A stretch of 64,000 bases of DNA from an uncultured Saprospiraceae bacterium (GCA_943788055.1 CALSOU010000003.1:1-64000); one strand, 5' to 3'. Positions 10,041-18,896 are shown, counted from the first letter of the stretch. The notes: generated by a model not told the origin, from the sequence alone. A program made the numbers and translations.

Positions 10041-10235
10041 ATGAATTGCATACTAGATTAAATCTTCAAATCAGAGATTTATCTAAGTCATTTCTAGAGC
10101 AAATTCTGTTAATAGTCTACATAAAGCAACTAAAAAAGCAGACTTCTATGGATCAGACCCTTGAAATTATTTAACCTAAATAAGTCTATGTATCTCGCAA
10201 TTTCACACCATTTAGCACTCTCTTGAAAGATTTTG

Positions 10236-10251
10236 TGTTCCACGTGGAACA
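10236..10251. other. parS centromere site 2
   Basis: A second perfect copy of TGTTCCACGTGGAACA in the same thrC-peptidase gap. Two identical 16-bp palindromes in 230 bp cannot be chance. parA and parB are not in the window. Confidence 0.9.
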
Positions 10252-10459
10252 TTTTTAGTAAAATGTCAAAACTACGTGTTCATACTAATGTTGAAATTCT
10301 CTTATTTATAGTATAAAATATTATAAATCAACACTTTATAAATAAAATTACTGCGTTTATTAGCCATTTTTTTAGATAATTACCAATTTTATCATCTTTA
10401 CAGCCAATTTTGCGTTTATATGATTTACTACTTATCTACTTACTTAAAATACAACATAC

Positions 10460-12766
10460 ATGCGGTTATTAGTTACATTACTATTGTGTCTTCCTAGCCT
10501 ATTGCTAGTTTCTCAAAAACAAGAGCAAATAGCTAAGTTTCAACAGTTGGGTTCTGAACTTCCTACACCCAACACATATCGGACAGCTTCAGGAGCGCCA
10601 GGTCCAGAATACTGGCAACAAAGAGCTGACTATAAAATGGATATTCGTCTAGATGATGAGACTCAACGAATCTATGGTACAGAAACAATTACTTACTTTA
10701 ATCAATCACCAAACCCTCTAGAGTACCTTTGGCTGCAGCTTGATCAGAACATGCGCGCGAACGATTCCGATACTTACTTAATTGGAACATCTGATGTGAA
10801 TCAACGTATGACAATTGATCAACTCAAGAGATTGGACCCAACATTCGATGGAGGCTTCAAACTAGATTATGTGCATGATGCTCAAGGTAAAGATCTTTCG
10901 CATTTTATTGAGAAAACGATGATGCGAATTAATCTTCCTAAGGTACTTCAATCAGGTGAACAATTTACTTTCAAAATCAAATGGTGGTACAATATCAATG
11001 ATCGAATGGAAATTGGAGGACGTTCTGGTTACGAATATTTTGAAGAGAATGATAACTATCTATACACAATTGCTCAGTTCTTTCCTAGAATGTGCGTTTA
11101 TGACGATGTTGAAGGATGGCAGAATAAGCAGTTTTTAGGTAGGGGAGAGTTTGCACTTGCTTTTGGAAATTACGAAGTTGATATTACTGTGCCTGCAGAT
11201 CATCTAGTTGCAGCAACAGGATCACTACAAAATGAATCAGAGGTATTGACAAAAGCTCAACAAAAAAGATTTGATGAAGCTAGAAAAGCATTTGATCAAC
11301 CTGTAATAATTGCTACGCAAGAAGAAGCTGAAAAACGTGAGAAAAGTAAATCTAAGAAAAGTAAAACGTGGAAATTTAAAGCTGAGATGGTTCGCGATTT
11401 CGCTTTCGCCAGTTCTAGGAAATTCATTTGGGATGCAATGGCAACTGATATAAATGGTAAAACGATCATGGCTATGTCTATGTATCCAAAAGAAGGTAAT
11501 CCACTTTGGGAGCAATATTCTACTAAAGCTGTTACACACACACTAAATTGGTATTCCCATTATACAATAGATTATACATATCCAGTAGCCTGGTCTATTA
11601 ATGCCAAGTCAATCGGTATGGAGTATCCTATGATTTGTTTCAATTTCGGAAGACCGGAAAAAGATGGTACTTACTCTCCACGTACTAAGTATGGTATGAT
11701 AGGTGTAATAATACACGAAGTTGGTCACAACTTTTTTCCTATGATTATTAATAGTGACGAAAGACAATGGACATGGATGGATGAAGGTCTCAATTCTTTC
11801 GTACAGTTTATGACTGAACAACAATGGGAACGTGATTATCCATCAAGAAGAGGAGAGGCAAAAAATATCGTTCGATACATGTCTAGTGACCAAGAATCTA
11901 TGGTTCCTATCATGACCAATAGCGAATCTATTCTACAATTTGGAAATAATGCATATGGAAAACCAGCTACAGCTCTTAATATCCTTCGTGAAACAGTAAT
12001 GGGTCGAGAAGCATTCGACTACGCATTTAAGAAATACTGCGAGCGATGGGCATTTAAGCATCCTACACCAGCTGACTTTTTTAGAACCATGGAAGACGCA
12101 TCAGCAATAGATTTAGATTGGTTTTGGCGAGGATGGTTTTATTCAACAGTTCCTGTAGATATAGCTTTGTCGGAAGTAAATTCATTTAAGCTTGACTCTG
12201 GAAATCCGATGATTGAAAAAGCAAAGGATAAAAAGAAAAGAGATGAAGGACCTAGAACAATCTCTCAGATTAGAAATGATAAAGAAATCAAACAGACCTA
12301 CTCTGAAATAGATCCAACGATTCTTGATTTCTATAATAGCTACGATCCTCTGGACGCTACTGAAATAGATAAGAAGAAATATGAGAAATACTATGCTAGC
12401 CTTTCTGATAATGAAAAGGAATTTCTAAATGCTGGTTATAATTTCTATGAGTTAAGTTTTACAAACGAAGGTGGACTAATCATGCCTGTTATCTTCCAAT
12501 TTCAATATGAAGACGGGACTACCGAAGACGTGCGTATTCCTGCTGAGATCTGGAGAAAAGGAAGCACAACAGTTACGAAAACTTTCAAAAGAATGAAGAA
12601 AGTTGAAAGTATAATACTTGATCCATACCTTGAAACTGCTGATATAGATCGATCAAATAACTACTTCCCACCACGTGAAGAAGTTGATCGTTTTGATTTA
12701 TTCAAGAGAAATAGAAGAGATAGAAGTAATCCTATGCAAAATGCTAATAAAACAATCAAGCCCTGA
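10460..12766 (+). CDS. M1-family zinc aminopeptidase, exported
   Basis: A 768-residue secreted metallopeptidase with a signal peptide (about residues 1-18). The gluzincin core is HEVGHNFFPMIIN (zinc ligands His419, His423) followed by the third ligand in WTWMDEGLNSF. The substrate-binding GxMEN motif appears as SIGMEYPM. The N-terminal beta domain starts with YKMDIRLDDETQRIYGTETI, as usual in M1. The C-terminal part has an unstructured lysine-rich stretch (about residues 590-620). It likely trims peptides in the periplasm. The gene sits between the parS sites and oriC and ends in a hairpin terminator. Confidence 0.92.
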   Translation: MRLLVTLLLCLPSLLLVSQKQEQIAKFQQLGSELPTPNTYRTASGAPGPEYWQQRADYKMDIRLDDETQRIYGTETITYFNQSPNPLEYLWLQLDQNMRANDSDTYLIGTSDVNQRMTIDQLKRLDPTFDGGFKLDYVHDAQGKDLSHFIEKTMMRINLPKVLQSGEQFTFKIKWWYNINDRMEIGGRSGYEYFEENDNYLYTIAQFFPRMCVYDDVEGWQNKQFLGRGEFALAFGNYEVDITVPADHLVAATGSLQNESEVLTKAQQKRFDEARKAFDQPVIIATQEEAEKREKSKSKKSKTWKFKAEMVRDFAFASSRKFIWDAMATDINGKTIMAMSMYPKEGNPLWEQYSTKAVTHTLNWYSHYTIDYTYPVAWSINAKSIGMEYPMICFNFGRPEKDGTYSPRTKYGMIGVIIHEVGHNFFPMIINSDERQWTWMDEGLNSFVQFMTEQQWERDYPSRRGEAKNIVRYMSSDQESMVPIMTNSESILQFGNNAYGKPATALNILRETVMGREAFDYAFKKYCERWAFKHPTPADFFRTMEDASAIDLDWFWRGWFYSTVPVDIALSEVNSFKLDSGNPMIEKAKDKKKRDEGPRTISQIRNDKEIKQTYSEIDPTILDFYNSYDPLDATEIDKKKYEKYYASLSDNEKEFLNAGYNFYELSFTNEGGLIMPVIFQFQYEDGTTEDVRIPAEIWRKGSTTVTKTFKRMKKVESIILDPYLETADIDRSNNYFPPREEVDRFDLFKRNRRDRSNPMQNANKTIKP

Positions 12767-12824
12767 CTTCGACTTCGCTTAGTCAGCAATACTCTTAATT
12801 GACTTTAGTTATCTCTGAAATGAT

Positions 12825-12863
12825 AAAAGCGAAATTTGGTGTGAACTGGGTTTCGCTTTTTTT
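12825..12863 (+). terminator. Intrinsic terminator after the M1 peptidase
   Basis: The arms AAAAGCGAAA (12825-12834) and TTTCGCTTTT (12851-12860) pair perfectly around a 16-nt loop and are followed by a T run. It lies 60 bp after the peptidase stop on the plus strand. Confidence 0.8.
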
Positions 12864-12971
12864 ATGTTTAATACAAATCACAACGATTATAACTTTTTTA
12901 ACATTTTGGAACTTAGCCTGACATATAAAGTAAGTTATACTATATAATCGCTATCAATAGTAATAGGGTGC

Positions 12972-12997
12972 AGTGATGAAATCTTCGCAGCATCACT
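12972..12997. terminator. Second hairpin in the peptidase-COX15 gap
   Basis: AGTGATG (12972-12978) pairs with CATCACT (12991-12997), followed by AATTATTTTTATTT. The run is not pure T, so it may be a weak terminator or a backup for the one upstream. Confidence 0.4.
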
Positions 12998-13116
12998 AAT
13001 TATTTTTATTTATAGTTTTCTATACATAAAAACAAGAACTACTTTTACAACTAATGAGGTAAACGCACTAACATATAATATATCAATATAATTATTAGAT
13101 TATGAATATCTTATAC

Positions 13117-14100
13117 CTACTCTAACCTAAGTTTAAAGAAAATAGCTCCTATAAACAACATACTTCCCACAACTAGGTGTACGGGCTGGGCAATAGCTGG
13201 CATATCCAAATAATTCATAACAATACCAGCAAGCATTGCTACAATAGTGCAGATCATAATAAAATTCATTAATAATCGCAGCTCAGTAAAGTCTTTGGAT
13301 TTAAACCACAGATAACCTGACACAATCAGAATTAACCAACTGAAACTTCTGTGTATATAGAATGGTATACCAAGAGCACCTATCCACAAGTCACGTTGTT
13401 GATAAGATAGATTCTTTGAAATAATATCGACTTCTTCACGAACTTGTGTTCCGAGAACTATTTGAATAAGAACAGCTCCGATGAGCACCCACGCAGCTTG
13501 TTTCACATAAGACGGAACCATCACCTTCTCGTAACGAATACGCCTAATAATGTACAGAGGAATTGCGGCTATTAACAAAGCTATCAACATATGTATAGTG
13601 ATCTTCACTACAGATAAATTGGCGTCAACAACAAGTTTTCCCATCCACCCTTGAAAGCCAGTCAATAATACTAATCCTCCAATAAGTATGGGTATCCACT
13701 TCTCAGTTACTCGGTACTTAATAATAGACCATACAAAATAGATAAAAATAAAGATTCCGAGTATTGCTCCCAACAGTCGATTTATATACTCAATCCATGT
13801 ATGGTAAACATTGAAACTATGATCTATATCTTGCTTACTTAAGTACTTCTCAAAATCAGTAGGTAGCTGACTAACATCGGTAGGAGGTACCCACATACCA
13901 AAACATCGTGGCCAATCAGGACATCCCATACCACTCTGTGTCATACGCACAATCCCTCCAGCAGCAATAACCAAAAATACCCAGATCAGAACAAACCAAC
14001 TGTAACGCACAAATGCACTACTTCCGCTCATTTTATCTTTCTTTAATTGCTTGTCTTTTTCCAACATTTCTAATTGATTATCGATACAAAGGTAAATCAT
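13117..14100 (-). CDS. ctaA: Heme A synthase, COX15/CtaA type
   Basis: The enzyme oxidises the C8 methyl of heme O to make heme A for aa3-type oxidases. The 327-residue protein has about eight membrane helices and the four family histidines: YHTWIEYINRLLG, ITIHMLIALL, YIHRSFSW and QPVHLVVGSM. The cysteine pair region RMTQSGMGCPDWPRCFG is in the first periplasmic loop. The frame opens at 14100 but Met at 14067 or 14031 (MSGSSAFVRYSW) may be the real start. The 5' end of the gene abuts the candidate oriC, so transcription runs away from the origin. Confidence 0.92.
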   Translation of the reverse strand: MIYLCIDNQLEMLEKDKQLKKDKMSGSSAFVRYSWFVLIWVFLVIAAGGIVRMTQSGMGCPDWPRCFGMWVPPTDVSQLPTDFEKYLSKQDIDHSFNVYHTWIEYINRLLGAILGIFIFIYFVWSIIKYRVTEKWIPILIGGLVLLTGFQGWMGKLVVDANLSVVKITIHMLIALLIAAIPLYIIRRIRYEKVMVPSYVKQAAWVLIGAVLIQIVLGTQVREEVDIISKNLSYQQRDLWIGALGIPFYIHRSFSWLILIVSGYLWFKSKDFTELRLLMNFIMICTIVAMLAGIVMNYLDMPAIAQPVHLVVGSMLFIGAIFFKLRLE

Positions 14101-14771
14101 TTTAAACTTGATGATCTATCTCAAAAGCTTCTCAACTTATCCACCTTATGATAATATTGATAATTAATTTTTAAAATATAAAAAGAATCATATATCATTA
14201 TTAGCCCTGTGGATATGTGTAAAACTTTACCTTTAAAACAGTTGTTTTTCAGTCTTGTTGATAGCTCAGAGAATTATTCACAATACTTATTGAAAAGATG
14301 TACTTTATTCCACAGCTTAGTTATTCCACATTTTTTTGTTGATAATTTTATACACTAAAACATATATTACATTAATAAGTAATTAAATTATTTATAATCA
14401 ACTTTTTATATATTAATATTATAATTATAAAATGTGTATTTAGTATAATATATGTGGATAACCTGTGGAAGATATTAGTATTTAGAATTAATTTTTAGAG
14501 GTTTATGCACATATGTGTAAATCTATGCTGATATTATTAATCATGATAAGTATTTTCAAAACTTTGTTTATAAGCTATGTCATTTTATATGAGTTTATTC
14601 AGCTTCACCTTCTTGTTCTCCACATTGTTATGATCAAGTGATCTATTTGTGGATATCTTCTTGGTTTCCCACAAATTATTACGAAAATCATGTGGAAAAA
14701 TACTTCATTATACTATTGATTTTATGATATTTACACTTTATAGATTTATTTAATGTGTAAAAACTTATTTT
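14101..14771. other. Candidate chromosome replication origin (oriC)
   Basis: A 671-bp non-coding, very AT-rich stretch packed with DnaA boxes. Perfect TTWTNCACA matches are at 14216-14224 (-), 14274-14282 (+), 14453-14461 (-, TTATCCACA), 14503-14511 (+), 14691-14699 (-) and 14754-14762 (-). One-mismatch boxes are at 14137-14145, 14208-14216, 14348-14356, 14514-14522, 14616-14624 and 14648-14656. An almost GC-free block lies at about 14338-14450. Genes diverge from it on both sides (COX15 minus, SRAP plus), and two parS sites lie 4 kb to the left. dnaA is not adjacent, which is common in Bacteroidota. Confidence 0.85.
14338..14450. other. AT-rich DNA-unwinding-element candidate in oriC
   Basis: This stretch is nearly devoid of G and C (for example TAATTAAATTATTTATAATC and TATTAATATTATAATTATAA) and is directly flanked by the perfect DnaA box at 14453. 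That is the arrangement expected of a DNA-unwinding element. Confidence 0.6.
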
Positions 14772-15449
14772 ATGCGCTTTAAACTATCCCTAGCAGCATC
14801 TCGTGAGAAAGTAACTCAAGAATGTGGTAAAGTTACCTTTCCAAAAAGCTTTGGACATCAATTCCAGATTAATCCTACAGAGAAAGTCTATTGCTTACTA
14901 GATGTTAATCCTTCTCGTATGTATACGATTGAGTGGGGTTTAATTCCACATTGGGCAAAACGTCTAAACAACAGGGGTAATCTTACAGAGATAAACATAG
15001 AGGATATAGCCTCCAAACCTTCATCACGTATTCCATTTCGTATTAAACGAGGAATTATTCTTACCGATGCTATATATTATATTCATAAGAAAGGTTTAGA
15101 ATATACACCTTATCGCATCGAACGAAAAGATGGAAAATTAATGAGATTTGCTTGTCTTTGGGATGAATGGCGTAAAGAAGAAAAGTACTTGGCTACGACA
15201 GCATTGGTTACAAAGAAGGTGCAGGGTTTTATCACTGATGAATTCCCTATTGAATTTACTGCAGAGGAATCTGTCAGTTGGATGGAAGAGCAGAATTTAG
15301 CAGCTGCAGAACAGATGCTAGGTAAGAGATTTTATCCTGAAGTTTACCAGTACTTTAAGGTTACTAATCGCATTCTAGATGTTACTTACAACGAAAAGGA
15401 TTTAACTGTTCCGGTACCTGAGGAAATTAATCTTTTTAGTTTCCTTTAA
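14772..15449 (+). CDS. SRAP-family (YedK/HMCES-like) protein with degenerate active site
   Basis: SRAP proteins shield abasic sites in single-stranded DNA by a covalent bond to Cys2. The 225-residue product aligns with SRAP along its length: YTIEWGLIPHWAK, a DNA-binding loop region at ASKPSSRIPFRIKRG, YTPYRIERKDGKLMRFACLW and FTAEESVSWM. However, the residue after Met is Arg (ATG CGC) where the family has Cys, the GFYEW-type glutamate is replaced (TDAIYYI), and the IHxRMP-type histidine is Thr (FITDEFPIEF). It should therefore not form the thiazolidine link, but may still bind DNA. It abuts oriC. There is no alternative ATG-TGC start in frame. Confidence 0.8.
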   Translation: MRFKLSLAASREKVTQECGKVTFPKSFGHQFQINPTEKVYCLLDVNPSRMYTIEWGLIPHWAKRLNNRGNLTEINIEDIASKPSSRIPFRIKRGIILTDAIYYIHKKGLEYTPYRIERKDGKLMRFACLWDEWRKEEKYLATTALVTKKVQGFITDEFPIEFTAEESVSWMEEQNLAAAEQMLGKRFYPEVYQYFKVTNRILDVTYNEKDLTVPVPEEINLFSFL

Positions 15450-15461
15450 TATATATCTAGT

Positions 15462-15914
15462 ATGAAAGTTGTACTTCAACGTGTCCGATCTTCATCTGTT
15501 TTAATTGATAAGTCGGAACGCCGTTCAATAGGAGAAGGAATGACTGTTTTACTAGGAATCACTGAAGGAGATAGTCAAGAAGATATTGATTGGTTGGTAC
15601 GCAAGATGATCAATATACGGATATATCTTGATGATGTAGGAGTAATGAATCGTTCGATTTTAGAAACTAGAGGATCTTTTCTTGTGATATCGCAGTTTAC
15701 TTTGCATGCATCCACTAAAAAAGGAAATCGTCCTTCATATATTCGTTCGGCAGCACCTAGTATCTCAAAACCACTTTATGAAGCTTTTTTGCAGACGCTA
15801 GAAAAGGCGAGCGGACTCGAGGTCCAAAAAGGTGAGTTTGGAGCAGATATGCTTGTTGAAATTCAGAACGACGGACCCATCACTATTATCATGGATACAG
15901 AAGATAAAAAATAG
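15462..15914 (+). CDS. dtd: D-aminoacyl-tRNA deacylase
   Basis: DTD removes D-amino acids (and glycine misloaded on tRNA-Ala) from tRNA. The 150-residue product has both signature motifs: SQFTL (in VISQFTLHASTKKG) and the C-terminal GPITIIMDT, a variant of the GP-containing catalytic motif. It starts 12 bp after the SRAP gene and is followed by the MazG-like gene after 13 bp, so the three likely form one operon reading away from oriC. Confidence 0.95.
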   Translation: MKVVLQRVRSSSVLIDKSERRSIGEGMTVLLGITEGDSQEDIDWLVRKMINIRIYLDDVGVMNRSILETRGSFLVISQFTLHASTKKGNRPSYIRSAAPSISKPLYEAFLQTLEKASGLEVQKGEFGADMLVEIQNDGPITIIMDTEDKK

Positions 15915-15927
15915 AAATACACGAACT

Positions 15928-16272
15928 ATGACTATCCAAGAAGCGCAAAATCAAGTACACGAATGGATAAAAACATATGGTGTGCGCTATTTTGATGAAC
16001 GGACAAATACCTTATTACTTGCTGAGGAACTAGGTGAATTTACTCGATTGATTGCTCGTGAATTTGGTGAGCAATCATTTAAGAAAGATCGTAATCCAGC
16101 GGACATAAAAGCGGCCATCTCTAATGAAATGGCCGATATGATGTTTGTTATTATTTGTCTTGCTAATCAGATGGATATCAATCTCGAAGAGGCACTATCT
16201 AAAAATCTAGATAAGAAAACAAAACGAGACCATCAGCGACATAAGGATAATGACAAGTTAGCACCCAGCTGA
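15928..16272 (+). CDS. MazG-like nucleotide pyrophosphohydrolase
   Basis: All-alpha NTP-PPase of 114 residues. The metal-binding pattern is AEELGEFTRLIAREFGE (EExxE) and the second-helix EMADMMFVIICLANQMD (ExxD). Such enzymes hydrolyse non-canonical or excess dNTPs. The frame is open upstream to 15832 inside dtd, but ATG 15928 (MTIQEAQNQV) matches the family start. Pairing with dtd is common in Bacteroidota. The 3' end overlaps the end of the convergent TonB-C gene by 15 bp. Confidence 0.88.
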   Translation: MTIQEAQNQVHEWIKTYGVRYFDERTNTLLLAEELGEFTRLIAREFGEQSFKKDRNPADIKAAISNEMADMMFVIICLANQMDINLEEALSKNLDKKTKRDHQRHKDNDKLAPS

Positions 16273-17049
16273 TCCGTAGAAGAATATTAGTTTTTGACTA
16301 ATATTCTGCCCCTTTTCGTTTTTAGCTGGAGTCCAAGTTCCTGGCATCATAGCGATATGAGTAAGGAAGGCTTCGTCTATTTCTGTAAATCCTGAAGAAC
16401 TTTCTAAATTCACATTTCTCACAATTCCTTTTTCGTCTATTGTAAATTTAATTCTACCAGGTTTTATATTTTCCATATCTACCATAGACGTTTGATTTTC
16501 CATGCGATCTCTTAGATAAAATAACATAGCTTTTTCTCCGCCTTCGTATAATGCCTCTACTTCAGGAATAATAGTCATGTAATATACTATGTGGTTATTA
16601 ATTGTATTGGCAGTTGCCATATCAAAAGTGCTGTAGTAGGAAGTCAGATATAAATTAGTTGAGTAATCACACTTTTTAAGAAGTTCTTTCTGTGCTTTAC
16701 TTAAGAGTTTGTTGTCGACTTTTTCAGAAATTACAATTTCTGGATCTAGCATCACTGTAAGTTTAATTTCGTTGAATTCCTGTGAATCATTCACGGTATT
16801 TTCGGGGTATATATCTTCTATAGTATTTGATTCATGTAATTGTTTTCTAGTTACTTGATGTATAAATCTAGAGTCTACACCGTAGTAGAAATTTCGAGCA
16901 GTACTTGAGGTTTTGTCTTCTTCAAGATTTACAGCTTTCATAGTTTCTATTTTTTGACATTGATTATTATCTGTTGAATGCTTGTCTGTAAGGACAAAAG
17001 CTGTAATACTTAAGAAAATGCTAGCAATGAAAATGGTCATTTTGATCAT
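16258..17049 (-). CDS. Envelope protein with TonB C-terminal domain
   Basis: Signal/anchor helix at residues 1-22, then a long non-conserved region and a C-terminal TonB_C fold (GRIKFTIDEKGIVRNVNLE, SSGFTEIDEAFL, MMPGTWTPAKNEKGQ). In full TonB proteins this domain contacts the TonB box of receptors; in Bacteroidota many single proteins carry it without ExbB/ExbD neighbours, and the role is unclear. There is no proline-rich spacer. It is convergent with and slightly overlaps the MazG gene. Confidence 0.7.
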   Translation of the reverse strand: MIKMTIFIASIFLSITAFVLTDKHSTDNNQCQKIETMKAVNLEEDKTSSTARNFYYGVDSRFIHQVTRKQLHESNTIEDIYPENTVNDSQEFNEIKLTVMLDPEIVISEKVDNKLLSKAQKELLKKCDYSTNLYLTSYYSTFDMATANTINNHIVYYMTIIPEVEALYEGGEKAMLFYLRDRMENQTSMVDMENIKPGRIKFTIDEKGIVRNVNLESSSGFTEIDEAFLTHIAMMPGTWTPAKNEKGQNISQKLIFFYGSAGC

Positions 17050-17392
17050 AATAATTTAATTTGATTAATTGATAGTCCAAAGCTAGGGACAGATACGAGT
17101 CATCACTGAGATATTATTGTAAAACAATGTAAACCTACTGTAAAATACTGAAAATAAGTTAGTTGGTATTCACAAAAACAGGATTATCGAATGTAAGTTG
17201 TGGTAATTCCGAGTAATAATTTTAGTCTGATGTTTCGGTTATCGGGAATTTATTTGCTGATCTTAAAACAGTAGATGGCAGGATAAACGAATTATATTTA
17301 TAGAAGATACTAGGAAATATGCTATGTTGCTATGACCTTGTTAAAAATACGTAGTTTTGAAATAGCGAGATATTAAAGTGACAGCTGTATTT
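17050..17392. other. Divergent intergenic region, 343 bp
   Basis: The gap separates the TonB-C gene (minus) from the ABC permease (plus). A TAnnTTTG element (TAGTTTTG, 17352-17359) lies 34 bp before the permease ATG 17393 and could be its -7 box, but no TTTG at the right distance is present. No gene or hairpin is seen. Confidence 0.4.
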
Positions 17393-18559
17393 ATGGAATC
17401 GGAGAAGGTGACAATAGATGAAATTGAAAAAACAACGACGGAAAATGGCACCTGGCAAGTGTTTCTGCGTAATAGAGTTGCTGTAGCATCTTTAGCTATC
17501 ATAGTAATCTGTTTTATACTAGCCATATTTGCATACTTTATCATCCCAGATCAGACTCCCAACGCAAATAATCAATTTCCGATGATAGCGTTGAAAGCTC
17601 CAGGCTTTTCAAGTCCAAGTATCAAAGTGGTCAACCTATCAAAGTCTGATAATAAGCAAGGCTTTTTTGATAAGCTAATTAATGGGAAAGACTTGCCTTA
17701 TAAGTTACGAGTCTATCAAAACCTTGAATATCAGGATGCTGGAATTATGTTGACAAATCATTATCAACGACAAGAATTCATTCCATACAAGGATTTGTAT
17801 TTGGAGCTTGACTCCGGTTCTCAAAAAGGTATAACAAAAATGTACGTAGAATCTCGCAAGGATAATTTTCTGAGTACGGAGCGATTCTATCTAGGTACGG
17901 ATAAATTCGGACGTGATATTCTTTCACGACTAATACTAGGAATCCGTGTTTCAATACTTGTCGGATTAGTTGCTGTTGCTATTTCTCTGATTGTAGGTAT
18001 TTTGGTCGGAGCTACTTCTGGCTATTTCGGTGGCAAGATTGATCAACTATTGATGTTGTTAATTAATGTGAGCTGGTCCATACCGACTTTACTGATGGTT
18101 TTTGCTATTGTACTTGCTTTCGATAGAGGAATATCTGTCATTTTTATTGCCGTTGGACTTACTATGTGGGTTGAGGTTGCTCGAATTGTGCGTGGACAGG
18201 TACGATCTATTAAAGAAGAGCAGTTTGTCATGGCTGCAAAAAGTATGGGCTTTGGTCATTTTAAGATTATTATTCAACATATATTACCTAATATTGTCGG
18301 TCCAATATTAGTGATTGCAGCAGCAAATTTTTCGACAGCAGTATTAGTGGAAGCAGGACTGAGTTATTTAGGCTTTGGTGTTGAACCACCGACTCCATCA
18401 ATAGGTAATATGCTCAATGAACACTATGGTTATGCTTTGACGGGAAAGGTGTTTTTGGCAACGATTCCAGCTATTACCATTATGATCTTGGTTTTATCAT
18501 TTAACTTAGTGGGAAGTGGATTGCGAGATGCTTTCGATGTTAAAAGACAGGATTCATGA
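17393..18559 (+). CDS. ABC transporter permease, DppC/OppC family
   Basis: Inner-membrane permease of a peptide/nickel-type ABC importer. Membrane helix at about residues 29-50, a long periplasmic insertion (about residues 55-160), then the five-helix core with RFYLGTDKFGRDILSRLI, typical of DppC proteins, and the EAA loop AAKSMGFGHFKIIIQHILPN. The frame is open from GTG 17378; ATG 17393 (MESEKVTIDEIEK) is preferred. The partner permease, ATPases and binding protein are absent. The stop codon overlaps the start of the SpoIIE relic by 4 bp (ATGA), showing that the two were translationally coupled. Confidence 0.88.
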   Translation: MESEKVTIDEIEKTTTENGTWQVFLRNRVAVASLAIIVICFILAIFAYFIIPDQTPNANNQFPMIALKAPGFSSPSIKVVNLSKSDNKQGFFDKLINGKDLPYKLRVYQNLEYQDAGIMLTNHYQRQEFIPYKDLYLELDSGSQKGITKMYVESRKDNFLSTERFYLGTDKFGRDILSRLILGIRVSILVGLVAVAISLIVGILVGATSGYFGGKIDQLLMLLINVSWSIPTLLMVFAIVLAFDRGISVIFIAVGLTMWVEVARIVRGQVRSIKEEQFVMAAKSMGFGHFKIIIQHILPNIVGPILVIAAANFSTAVLVEAGLSYLGFGVEPPTPSIGNMLNEHYGYALTGKVFLATIPAITIMILVLSFNLVGSGLRDAFDVKRQDS

Positions 18560-18892
18560 TCAATGCAGAAATCGCTCGGATTGACGGTCTCGAAAAAGAG
18601 CTTAGCCGAAAGCAACTACAGATCTGATCTTTATTGACGATTACACAAGCGATCAATGATAGTGTAACTACGGAGGGCCTATATCGGATGTATAAGAATT
18701 TTCTGATCTGGGTAGTGGGTATCGATAAGATGGCATATTTTGGAAGATGATCGTATAGGGGCTTTCGTCAAAGAACTCGGTGTTCATGGAGTAGAAGCAG
18801 TCAATAGTCGATTAGTAAAAGAGATTGAGATTTTTAAGGGAACTCAGTCATATACGTATGACATTACTATAGTGACTTGTAAGATTAAATAA
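18556..18892 (+). pseudogene. SpoIIE-type PP2C phosphatase relic with large internal deletion
   Basis: The start ATG 18556 overlaps the permease stop. It encodes MINAEIARIDGLEKELSRKQ, hits an in-frame TGA (18625), and continues in frame as SLLTITQAINDSVTTEGLYR and MYKNFLIWVVGIDKMAYF, the N-terminal GAF-like start of Bacteroidota SpoIIE phosphatases. At about 18742 it jumps one frame over to IGAFVKELGVHG, IEIFKGT and YDITIVTCKIK, the very C-terminus of the same family, ending at TAA 18890-18892. The catalytic middle (some 250 residues in intact relatives) is gone. Both flanks of one gene remain, so a single internal deletion explains it. Confidence 0.75.
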
Positions 18893-18896
18893 AGAA

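Larger units (their letters stand above)
12767..13116. other. 350-bp intergenic region with two hairpins
   Basis: The gap lies between two convergent genes (M1 peptidase plus, COX15 minus). It holds two hairpins, listed separately at 12825 and 12972. The rest is AT-rich and shows no open frame of note. Confidence 0.6.

Noticed and set aside
14305-14330. TTATTCCACA twice, as extra DnaA boxes
   Set aside because: There is one T too many between TTAT and CCACA, so neither matches TTWTNCACA. They may be another origin motif, but are not counted as boxes.
16258-16272. Tail-to-tail overlap of the MazG and TonB-C genes as a regulatory antisense arrangement
   Set aside because: A 15-bp overlap of stop regions is common in compact bacterial genomes and needs no special explanation.
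18625-18627. In-frame TGA of the SpoIIE relic as a selenocysteine codon
   Set aside because: The gene is also frameshifted and lacks its catalytic core, so a nonsense mutation is the simpler reading.
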